Below are positions 44,993-52,212 of a stretch of DNA of 52,212 bases, in pieces. Position 1 is the stretch's first letter, and every line of letters begins with the position of its first letter. Source of the stretch: Rikenellaceae bacterium (lineage in GTDB: Bacteria > Bacteroidota > Bacteroidia > Bacteroidales > UBA932); contig DPKJ01000016.1 in NCBI GenBank assembly GCA_003542575.1, positions 29,455 through 81,666 on the forward strand. The letters are read 5' to 3'. Both the position numbers and the translations under genes were made by a program. The notes under the pieces were generated by a model. It saw only the letters and a program-made list of their open reading frames with translations. It searched no databases and was not told the DNA's origin.

Positions 44993-45905
44993 TATTATTC
45001 AGATAAAATTCCAAATCTGCAGGAGTAGCATCCTTTATTAAAACCCGCTTATTTCTGTCTAACAAAAATATGTATGGAGTTGCTCTGCGATCGTATAGCC
45101 TGTTCTTTTCAATGGTAAAATCATTATTGAATGCAACAATCCACTCCGGGGTAAATTTTCCGGAAGTTGCAAGCCATTTTTCGGCATCCTCTCCTGTATA
45201 AACAGCTAGCTTTGTAATTTTATTGCTATAAGAGTCAATAACAGAAGATTCTTTAATGTAATCCAGTGCATATTCGCAACTGTGGCAGTCCGGGTCGTAA
45301 AAGAACAATAAAATATAATCTCCTTGGGTCATGTGAAGTCTTGACTGCTTTCCCTTTGAGGTTAGAAATGAGAAGTCTGCAGCAATCTCTCCGGGGCGGT
45401 TTTTCAGAGACATAATGAGCTGATTTTGATACCTTTCTCTCATAAGTTCGTCCATGTTTTCATCTGCAGTAAAAACCTCAAGCACCCATATATAGATATC
45501 TTCATTCCTGTGCTGAGAATTTGGGTCGTACAACACTTTCTCAGTCAGGTTTATAAGATAGTCTTTGACATTTTTACTCCCTTTAAGATACAATCTTGTG
45601 AACTTTCTTACAGATTGTTCTGCAACATCAATCGGACACTGCTGTATATGATCAAGATAGATACTATAATGTCTGTTTAGTGCAGAAGTATTTTGCATTA
45701 ATAAAGAATCTCCAAAATTAACTCCGTCCCAGAAATGATCGGCAACATATTTGTTAACCTGAGCAGGATCTGAAATTACAGAGGGCACATTCACCATTTT
45801 TAATTCAGTAGAAACCTGTTCCGGAGCCTTGCCGGTGTTTTTACACGATACTATTCCTGCAAACGCCAAAAGCAGGAAACTTTTATATATATAGTTTGTT
45901 CTCAT
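44985..45905 (-). CDS. Lipoprotein with DUF5106-like and thioredoxin domains
   Basis: From the ATG at 45905 the 306-residue protein has a lipoprotein signal (FLLLAFAGIVSC; Cys21 would be acylated). A helical region (about 45-170) of the DUF5106 type follows, with ADHFWDGVNF. A thioredoxin-fold domain with CHSC at 207-210 and cis-Pro in RATPYIFLLDR ends the protein. It would be anchored to the inner or outer membrane, facing the periplasm. The helix-plus-thioredoxin plan matches one half of the duplicated protein at 12503-14053, so the two are likely paralogous. The redox partner is unknown. Confidence 0.82.
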   Translation of the reverse strand: MRTNYIYKSFLLLAFAGIVSCKNTGKAPEQVSTELKMVNVPSVISDPAQVNKYVADHFWDGVNFGDSLLMQNTSALNRHYSIYLDHIQQCPIDVAEQSVRKFTRLYLKGSKNVKDYLINLTEKVLYDPNSQHRNEDIYIWVLEVFTADENMDELMRERYQNQLIMSLKNRPGEIAADFSFLTSKGKQSRLHMTQGDYILLFFYDPDCHSCEYALDYIKESSVIDSYSNKITKLAVYTGEDAEKWLATSGKFTPEWIVAFNNDFTIEKNRLYDRRATPYIFLLDRNKRVLIKDATPADLEFYLNNIK

Positions 45906-46001
45906 AGTCTGATATTTTAACAACAGTGCAAAATTATGAAACTTGTTGGATAATCTTTTGTTAATTTATATATTTAAAGGATATTGATTACTAAAATTAC
46001 A

Positions 46002-47459
46002 ATGGAATATAATAAAGAAATAAAATCTCATATAGGAGTCATCGGACTCGCCGTAATGGGTGAAAATCTGGTGCTTAATATGGCGGGCAAAGGGTACAAA
46101 GTCTCTGTATTCAACCGAACCTTTGCAGTAACCGAAAAGTTTGTAAACGGCAGGGCTCAAAACAAGCAAATAGTAGGTTTTCAGACGTTAAAAGAGTTTA
46201 CAGACTCACTCGAAAGTCCAAAAAAGGTGATGTTGATGGTAAGGGCAGGAGATGCCGTTGATCAACTGATGGAGACACTTTTCTCTCTGTTGGATAAAGG
46301 AGATATTATTATTGACGGCGGTAACTCCAACCACTCAGATACAACAAGAAGGGTTAAATATGCAGAGTCTAAAGGGTTTTTGTATGTGGGGACAGGTATA
46401 TCAGGGGGAGAAGAGGGAGCTTTAAAAGGACCTTCGATTATGCCTGGCGGCTCTTCTCAAGCGTGGCCTCACATAAAGGATATTTTCACAAATATAGCTG
46501 CCAAAGCTGAAGATGGAACACCTTGCTGCGAATGGACAGGGCCCCAGGGGTCAGGTCATTTTGTAAAAATGGTACATAATGGGATTGAGTATGGCGATAT
46601 GCAGCTTATTTCAGAGGCCTATGCTGTTATGAAAGATATGTCAGGTTTGCCCAATGATAAGATTGCTGAAATATTTGATATCTGGAATAATGGTAAACTT
46701 AAGAGCTATCTGATTGAAATAACAGCTCAAATATTAAATTATAAAGAAAAAAACGGAGATTATCTTATTGACAAAATCGTCGACAGGGCAGGTCAGAAGG
46801 GTACCGGAAAATTATCTGTTTTTAACGCAATGGAGCTTGGATTACCACTTAACTTAATCTCTTCGGCAGTATTTGAACGCTCTTTGTCATATAGAAAGCA
46901 GCTAAGGGTTAGTGCTGCTGATTTTTACAAAAGAGCTCCGGGGAAATTTGCCATTCCGGAACCTCAGGAGATACACGACTCCCTTTATGCTTCAAAATTA
47001 ATATCTTATGCTCAGGGGTTTGATTTACTTAAAAGTGCCTCGGATGAATTCAAGTGGGATCTTAATCTGGCTTCAATTGCAAGAATATGGAGAAATGGTT
47101 GTATTATTCGCTCTGTTTTCCTTAATAGAATTGCTGATGCTTTTGAAAGCAACCACAGGCTTGAAAATCTGCTTATGGATAAATATTTCAGGGATGAAAT
47201 TATGACTTCACTTCCTGCATGGAGCTCTCTTACCGCAAAAGCCGCAATCGGAGGATTATCACTTCCTGCTTTCTCTTCTGCACTAAACTATTTCTACTCA
47301 TTTACCACAGAGAAGCTTCCTGCAAACATGATTCAGGCTCAGCGTGATTATTTTGGAGCTCATACATTCGAGAGAACAGATATGGCATCGGGCGAATATT
47401 TTCACGAAAACTGGACGGGTGAAGGTGGCGATACAAGTTCACGCGTATATAATGTTTGA
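46002..47459 (+). CDS. gnd: 6-phosphogluconate dehydrogenase (decarboxylating)
   Basis: Gnd oxidatively decarboxylates 6-phosphogluconate to ribulose-5-phosphate, making NADPH. The 485-residue protein starts at ATG 46002 (an in-frame TTG at 45984 is less likely). It has IGLAVMGENLVLNMA with the following FNRT that favours NADP. The motifs GTGISGGEEGALKGPSIMPGG and KMVHNGIEYGDMQLI carry the catalytic Lys and Glu. The C-terminal tail ends with HENWTGEGG. It is the first of gnd-zwf-pgl, an operon order common in Bacteroidales. Confidence 0.97.
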   Translation: MEYNKEIKSHIGVIGLAVMGENLVLNMAGKGYKVSVFNRTFAVTEKFVNGRAQNKQIVGFQTLKEFTDSLESPKKVMLMVRAGDAVDQLMETLFSLLDKGDIIIDGGNSNHSDTTRRVKYAESKGFLYVGTGISGGEEGALKGPSIMPGGSSQAWPHIKDIFTNIAAKAEDGTPCCEWTGPQGSGHFVKMVHNGIEYGDMQLISEAYAVMKDMSGLPNDKIAEIFDIWNNGKLKSYLIEITAQILNYKEKNGDYLIDKIVDRAGQKGTGKLSVFNAMELGLPLNLISSAVFERSLSYRKQLRVSAADFYKRAPGKFAIPEPQEIHDSLYASKLISYAQGFDLLKSASDEFKWDLNLASIARIWRNGCIIRSVFLNRIADAFESNHRLENLLMDKYFRDEIMTSLPAWSSLTAKAAIGGLSLPAFSSALNYFYSFTTEKLPANMIQAQRDYFGAHTFERTDMASGEYFHENWTGEGGDTSSRVYNV

Positions 47460-47474
47460 TTAGCTAATCAATTT

Positions 47475-48962
47475 ATGGACAGACAAATAATCGTAATTTT
47501 CGGAGGATCGGGAGATCTGGCAAAAAGAAAACTTATGCCTGCTCTTTACAATCTGTATAAGAGCAAAAATCTTAAGGGGGATATCTCTATTCTGGGTGTT
47601 GGAAGAACACACTTTACCGATACCTCATACAGAGATCATATCACCTCTGAATGGGATGACAGAGATGAAAAATTCAATAAGAGCATCTTCTATTTATCAA
47701 TAGATCCTTCAAATCACACTGAATATAAGTTGCTTAAAGAGAGACTGGAACAATTCGGCCCGGCGGGTTATCTCTTCTACCTTGCAACGCCACCATCTCT
47801 TTACGAAACGATTCCTGTAAATCTCAGAGAAGTTGGTTTGAACAGAGAGGTTACAGACAAATCAACAGGAGAGGTATATTCCAGACGAATAATAATCGAA
47901 AAACCTTTTGGTTACAACCTATCAAGTGCACTTAAAATGAATGAAACCCTGAATAGGGTTTTTGATGAAAATCAGATTTTTAGAATTGATCATTACCTTG
48001 GAAAAGAGACAGTTCAGAATATACTTGCCTTAAGGTTTGCCAACAGTATTTTAGAGCCTATCTGGAACAGGCACTACATTGACCGGGTTGAAATTACAGC
48101 TGTTGAAAATATGGGTATCGGCAACAGGGGTGGTTTTTATGATCAGGTTGGCGCTCTTAGAGATATGGCACAAAACCACCTTTCTCAGCTTCTTGCCCTG
48201 GTTGCTATGGAGCCTCCGGTTACATTTAATCAGAAAGAGTTCAGAGATGAGGTAGTTAAGGTTTACAAATCTTTGAAACCTATGGGAAAAGAGGAGATCG
48301 AGAACACGGTTGTTAGAGGGCAGTATATTGAATCTGAAAAGAAGGGGGTGAAAGTAAATGGCTACAGGCAAGAGCAGGGAGTTCCTTCGGATTCGCATAC
48401 AGAGACTTTTTTAGCTATGAAGATAAACATCTCCAACTGGAGATGGGAGGGGGTCCCATTTTATCTCAGGACAGGCAAGCAAATGCCCACCAAGGTTACA
48501 GAAATTGTTGTCCATTTTAAAGCAACTCCACACAGATTGTTCAGCTGCCGAGAAGATTGTCCCGAACAAAACCAGCTTATAATAAGAATACAGCCAAATG
48601 AAGGTATGGTTCTTAAACTTGACATGAAGATTCCGGGTAGCGGCTTTAGTGTAAAACAGTTTCCGATGGAGTTTACATATGATAAACTTGCCGGCTACTC
48701 TACTGATGATGCCTATTCAAGACTGATAGAAGATTGTCTGAATGGTGATGTGACTCTCTTTACCCGAAATGATGCTGTTGAGTGGAGCTGGAAATACTTT
48801 GATGCAATTCTTGAGCACTGGGAAGAGAATCCAAAGACACCTCTTTATGGATATCCTGCCGGAAGCTGGGGACCTCTGGAAAGTGACCGAATTGTAAAAG
48901 GAGGCAAGTGGACAAACCCATGTAAAAACCTCACTAATACAGATATATATTGTGAACTTTAA
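47475..48962 (+). CDS. zwf: Glucose-6-phosphate 1-dehydrogenase
   Basis: Zwf oxidises glucose-6-phosphate to 6-phosphogluconolactone, the entry to the oxidative pentose phosphate pathway. The 495-residue protein has the NADP motif FGGSGDLAKRKLMPALY, IIEKPFGYNL and the active-site RIDHYLGKETVQN. The substrate-binding region MAQNHLSQLLALVAMEPP is followed by the C-terminal PAGSWGP. It starts 15 bases after gnd and overlaps pgl by 11 bases. Confidence 0.97.
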   Translation: MDRQIIVIFGGSGDLAKRKLMPALYNLYKSKNLKGDISILGVGRTHFTDTSYRDHITSEWDDRDEKFNKSIFYLSIDPSNHTEYKLLKERLEQFGPAGYLFYLATPPSLYETIPVNLREVGLNREVTDKSTGEVYSRRIIIEKPFGYNLSSALKMNETLNRVFDENQIFRIDHYLGKETVQNILALRFANSILEPIWNRHYIDRVEITAVENMGIGNRGGFYDQVGALRDMAQNHLSQLLALVAMEPPVTFNQKEFRDEVVKVYKSLKPMGKEEIENTVVRGQYIESEKKGVKVNGYRQEQGVPSDSHTETFLAMKINISNWRWEGVPFYLRTGKQMPTKVTEIVVHFKATPHRLFSCREDCPEQNQLIIRIQPNEGMVLKLDMKIPGSGFSVKQFPMEFTYDKLAGYSTDDAYSRLIEDCLNGDVTLFTRNDAVEWSWKYFDAILEHWEENPKTPLYGYPAGSWGPLESDRIVKGGKWTNPCKNLTNTDIYCEL

Positions 48963-49647
48963 TAATTGGTACTTTCAGGGCAGCGAAGAGCTCACACAAC
49001 TTATTATTAAGGAGGTGAACAGTTCTGTAATTTCAGGGACTTGCTTTTCATTGGCAATTTCCGGAGGAAACAGTCCTGTTAAACTATTTGACCTTTGGAC
49101 AACTAAATATGCAAACACAATAGACTGGAGCAATGTTTCAATCTACTGGGTTGATGAAAGGGCAGTTCCACCGGAACATACTGAAAGCAATTATGGCAAT
49201 GCCAAGAGACTGTTTTTGGACAAAGTGCCTCTGAAAAGTGATAATATTTTCAGGATATTCGGAGAAGATGACGTTGAAAAAGAGGCCGAGAGATACTCTG
49301 TGCAAGCCCTGAATAATTTGCCTGTAGTTGATGGGTTTCCCGTTTTTGATATGGTTATTTTAGGAGTTGGAGATGACGGACACACTTCGTCAATTTTTCC
49401 GGGGCAGCAAAATTTGCTCACTTCAGACAAACCTTTTGCACCCTCGATAAACCCATATTCAGGACAAAAAAGAGTTGCAATGACAGGGAATACAGTCAAA
49501 TACGCAAAACGGCCACTCTTCTATTTAAATGGGATCTCCAAAATGGATGCAGTGGAAAAACTCACAGCAATGAAAGATAATCCCGGATTCCCGGCGGCAT
49601 GGCTTACCCGCTACATGCGCGAACCCTATATTTTCTGGGACAGATAA
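48952..49647 (+). CDS. pgl: 6-phosphogluconolactonase
   Basis: Pgl hydrolyses 6-phosphogluconolactone between Zwf and Gnd. The 231-residue protein of the DevB/SOL type has SLAISGGNSPVKLFDLW, IYWVDERAVPPEHTESNYG and ILGVGDDGHTSSIFPG. Its start is GTG at 48952, overlapping zwf by 11 bases. No ATG lies at a suitable place, and the region before the phosphate-binding SGG motif has the normal length. The tight overlap implies coupled translation. Confidence 0.95.
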   Translation: MNFNNWYFQGSEELTQLIIKEVNSSVISGTCFSLAISGGNSPVKLFDLWTTKYANTIDWSNVSIYWVDERAVPPEHTESNYGNAKRLFLDKVPLKSDNIFRIFGEDDVEKEAERYSVQALNNLPVVDGFPVFDMVILGVGDDGHTSSIFPGQQNLLTSDKPFAPSINPYSGQKRVAMTGNTVKYAKRPLFYLNGISKMDAVEKLTAMKDNPGFPAAWLTRYMREPYIFWDR

Positions 49648-49667
49648 TGGATTGTCAAATCAATTTT

Positions 49668-49675
49668 TATCTTTG
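49668..49675 (+). promoter_or_regulatory. -7 element of the final S9 peptidase gene
   Basis: TATCTTTG is an exact TAnnTTTG match 28 bases before the ATG at 49704 and 20 bases after the pgl stop. The peptidase therefore probably has its own promoter. Confidence 0.6.
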
Positions 49676-49703
49676 TAAAAGCATATTAAACCACACTAAT
49701 ACT

Positions 49704-52139
49704 ATGAGAATATCATTTAAAAAAGCTATTGCACTACTCACACTTACGTTGATTGCTGCAGGCACACTTTTCTCCCAGGAGAACCTTCCATACCAGAAAC
49801 CACCCAAAGAGATACTTGACCTGGTAGAGTATGAAAGAGCCCCGGCCGTAAGGATGGATTCAAAAAAAGAGTACATGTACCTGACATACAGAGACACCTA
49901 TAGCTCTCTGGATGAACTCAACCAAGAGGAGATGAGACTTGCCGGATTAAGAATAAATCCAATAACAAACATCTCTACAGGAACAGCCTATTTTAATAAT
50001 CTTAAAGTAAGAAAAATTTCAGAAAAAGCTGAGATACAGGTAGCTGGATTGCCAAAAAATCCAAAATTAGCTAATATTCAGTTTTCGCCTGATGAAAAAT
50101 ATCTAGCCTTTACCAACACAACAGCTACCGGTGTAGAGTTATGGATAGCAGATGTCGCAGCTGCCACAGCAAAAAAAATTACAGAATCTGTTGTGAATGC
50201 TAATCTGAACAACCCTTTCACATGGTTGAAAGATAGCAAAGCGCTTCTGGTAAGGATACTACCGGCAAACAGAACTGCTCTTATTGATGAAAAAAGAGAG
50301 TTGCCGACCGGTCCGATTATCTCTATGAGTGACGGAAGAGAGTCTCAGAACAGAACTTTTCAGGATTTGCTCAAAAACAGAAAAGACGAAGAGAATTTCG
50401 AAACATTAATGAAATCTGAGCTTCAAATTATAACAATTGAAGGAGAGTCGAAATTGTTCAAAGAGGCAGCTTTGTATGTTGAGGAGAATATATCTCCTGA
50501 CGGCAAATACGTTATGGTAACAACAATTAACAGACCATATTCTTATGTAGTTCCTATGAATAGGTTCCCTCAAAAAAGTCTGGTCTATAATATAGAAGGA
50601 GAGCTTATTAAAGAAGTTAATGAAGTTCCTCTTCTTGAAGTTACACCAAGAGGCTACTCTGCCTCAAGACCTGGTAAAAGAGCTATGTCATGGAGAGCTG
50701 ATAAACCGGCTACTCTATTCTATGCAGAGGCTCTTGATGGAGGTGACCCATCAGTAAAGGTTGATTATAGAGATGAGATTTTCCAGTGGGATGCCCCATT
50801 TAATTCCGCTCCTAAATCTATGGCAAAAATTCCGCAAAGATTTGCCCGTATTTTCTGGGGAAATGATAAATATGCATTTTTTATTGATAGCTGGCAGGAG
50901 ACAAGAAATTCAAAAACTTACCTCTTTAACCCATCTGATCCATCTCAAAAACCTGTTGTGGTAAACGACAGAAATACACAGGATGTTTATGCCGACCCGG
51001 GCAGTTTCCATTTTGCAAGAAATGAATTTGGACGCCAGGTTGTATCAATTGATAAGGATAATGTATACATGATAGGAGATGGATTTACAGCCGAAGGGCA
51101 GTTTCCGTTCATTGATGAATTCAACTTGAAAACATTAAAAAAGAAGAGAATCTATCAATCTGCCTATACAGATAAAAAAGAGGATATTGTATCTATTGAG
51201 GATCTTAAAAAAGGTACTGTACTTGTAATGATACAGTCGAAAAATGAATTTCCCAACTATTATTTCAGAGATATTAAAAAGAAGGGAGATAATATTACTC
51301 AGATAACATTCTTCAAAAATCCATTTGAGAGCATTGCAAATGTTCACAAAGAGGTAATAAAATACATGAGAAAAGATGGCATCGAACTTTCTGGCACACT
51401 TTATCTTCCGGTAGGCTATGATATGGCTAAAAAGGAGAAGATGCCTCTTCTTGTATGGGCATACCCGAGAGAGTTCAAAGATGCATCATCTGCAAGTCAG
51501 ACAACCCAGAACCCTAACCTCTTTACTGCACCCTCTTACGGTTCGTTTATCTATTGGGTGACAAGGGGATATGTAGTTCTTCATGATGCTGCATTCCCAA
51601 TTGTTGGAGAGGGGAAAGATGAGCCTAACGACACTTTCATTGAGCAATTGATTGCAAATGCTGAGGCTGCAATTGATGCCGTTGACAAACTGGGTTATAT
51701 TGACAGAACCAAAGTTGGAGTAGGAGGTCACTCTTACGGTGCATTTATGACTGCAAACCTACTTTCACATTCAAACCTATTTGCTTGTGGCGTGGCCAGA
51801 AGCGGAGCTTACAACAGAACTCTAACCCCTTTCGGGTTCCAAAACGAGCAGCGTAACTATTGGGAGGTTCCTGATGTATATACTACAATGTCACCATTTA
51901 TGAATGCTGAAAAAATGAAAACTCCAATTTTGCTTGTTCATGGTGAGGCAGATAACAATCCGGGTACCTTCACTTTACAGACAGAAAGATATTTCCAGGC
52001 ATTAAAAGGTTTGGGAGCCAATGCAAGAATGGTGATTCTGCCTAAGGAGAGCCACAGCTATGTTGCTAAGGAGAATATTTTGCACCTTCTGTGGGAGCAG
52101 GACAGATTCCTTGAATTGCATCTAAAAGGAAAAAAATAG
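49704..52139 (+). CDS. S9D glutamyl-endopeptidase-like peptidase, exported
   Basis: This 811-residue exported serine peptidase resembles chloroplast glutamyl endopeptidase (CGEP) of plants and its bacterial relatives in subfamily S9D. The ATG at 49704 gives a signal peptide (MRISFKKAIALLTLTLIAAG...FSQ); an upstream in-frame ATG at 49599 lies in pgl and would bury it. The beta-propeller fills about 60-540. The hydrolase domain has VGGHSYGAFMTANLL with the catalytic serine, then ARSGAYNRTLTPFGFQNE, an Asp in HGEADNNPGTFT and a His in KESHSYVAKENI. The match in these segments is close to the plant enzyme as I recall it. It is the last gene and the 73 bases beyond its stop hold nothing I can name. 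Confidence 0.9.
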   Translation: MRISFKKAIALLTLTLIAAGTLFSQENLPYQKPPKEILDLVEYERAPAVRMDSKKEYMYLTYRDTYSSLDELNQEEMRLAGLRINPITNISTGTAYFNNLKVRKISEKAEIQVAGLPKNPKLANIQFSPDEKYLAFTNTTATGVELWIADVAAATAKKITESVVNANLNNPFTWLKDSKALLVRILPANRTALIDEKRELPTGPIISMSDGRESQNRTFQDLLKNRKDEENFETLMKSELQIITIEGESKLFKEAALYVEENISPDGKYVMVTTINRPYSYVVPMNRFPQKSLVYNIEGELIKEVNEVPLLEVTPRGYSASRPGKRAMSWRADKPATLFYAEALDGGDPSVKVDYRDEIFQWDAPFNSAPKSMAKIPQRFARIFWGNDKYAFFIDSWQETRNSKTYLFNPSDPSQKPVVVNDRNTQDVYADPGSFHFARNEFGRQVVSIDKDNVYMIGDGFTAEGQFPFIDEFNLKTLKKKRIYQSAYTDKKEDIVSIEDLKKGTVLVMIQSKNEFPNYYFRDIKKKGDNITQITFFKNPFESIANVHKEVIKYMRKDGIELSGTLYLPVGYDMAKKEKMPLLVWAYPREFKDASSASQTTQNPNLFTAPSYGSFIYWVTRGYVVLHDAAFPIVGEGKDEPNDTFIEQLIANAEAAIDAVDKLGYIDRTKVGVGGHSYGAFMTANLLSHSNLFACGVARSGAYNRTLTPFGFQNEQRNYWEVPDVYTTMSPFMNAEKMKTPILLVHGEADNNPGTFTLQTERYFQALKGLGANARMVILPKESHSYVAKENILHLLWEQDRFLELHLKGKK

Positions 52140-52212
52140 TAGCAAGATTTTCAATAAAATATGCTATTTATTATAAGTTTACTGTTATATGTGTCAGCTC
52201 GGAAAATCTAAC

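Noticed and set aside
37897..49647. Possible novel gene cluster linking sugar phosphate genes with addBA
   Set aside because: The gnd-zwf-pgl set is separated from gpsA-pgi-addBA by a minus-strand lipoprotein gene, so there is no single cluster; these are ordinary core genes.

Overview
The window (about 52 kb, roughly 40% GC by eye) looks like chromosomal DNA of a Bacteroidota bacterium, most likely Bacteroidales. Supporting signs: several intergenic regions carry the Bacteroidetes -7 promoter element TAnnTTTG; purine-rich Shine-Dalgarno sites are mostly absent; there are secreted S9 peptidases and DUF5106/thioredoxin-type lipoproteins; menaquinone genes are of the futalosine type (mqnC, UbiD family); and the tmRNA encodes the tag GNNNYALAA, close to known Bacteroidetes tags. 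The family or genus cannot be fixed from sequence reading alone.

Layout. 1-3.1 kb: the 3' part of a secreted S9 peptidase, an esterase and an NTF2-like secreted protein. 3.2-7.2 kb: the one accessory-looking patch. It holds a two-domain chromate transporter (chrA), a 5'-truncated SSB-like fragment, an AbiEi/AbiEii-type toxin-antitoxin pair under an inverted repeat that overlaps its promoter, unexplained short open frames, and then ssrA (tmRNA, minus strand). 7.25-17.8 kb: a mostly minus-strand block with a LysE-type exporter, UbiD-family decarboxylase, FAD/Fe-S D-lactate dehydrogenase-like protein, a duplicated thioredoxin protein, coaD, dapF, an lpxB-ogt fusion and surE. 17.9-24.8 kb (plus): gapA, a HAMP-type membrane sensor followed by trkH, a RecD-like helicase and a DPP-IV-type peptidase. 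25-28.6 kb: a secreted protein of unknown function, yicC and glnS. 28.7-34.1 kb (minus): MATE exporter, secreted MsrB-MsrA, nfo, recG. 34.2-45.9 kb: pdxA-rnhA, mqnC (minus), gpsA-pgi-addB-addA, and a DUF5106/thioredoxin lipoprotein. 46-52.1 kb: gnd-zwf-pgl, the whole oxidative pentose phosphate branch, then a glutamyl-endopeptidase-like S9 enzyme.

How it fits together. Most genes are core metabolism and maintenance: glycolysis (gapA, pgi), oxidative pentose phosphate (zwf, pgl, gnd), glycerol phosphate (gpsA), lipid A (lpxB), lysine/peptidoglycan (dapF), CoA (coaD), PLP (pdxA), menaquinone (mqnC, UbiD) and DNA repair (addAB-like, recG, nfo, ogt domain, rnhA). Three S9 peptidases of different subfamilies suggest peptide use. 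Methionine sulfoxide reductase and two thioredoxin-fold envelope proteins suggest envelope redox maintenance. I see no CRISPR array, rRNA, tRNA or intact insertion sequence. The most distinctive features are the LpxB-Ogt fusion, the HAMP protein without output domain placed before trkH, the duplicated thioredoxin protein, and the AbiE/SSB remnant patch downstream of ssrA.
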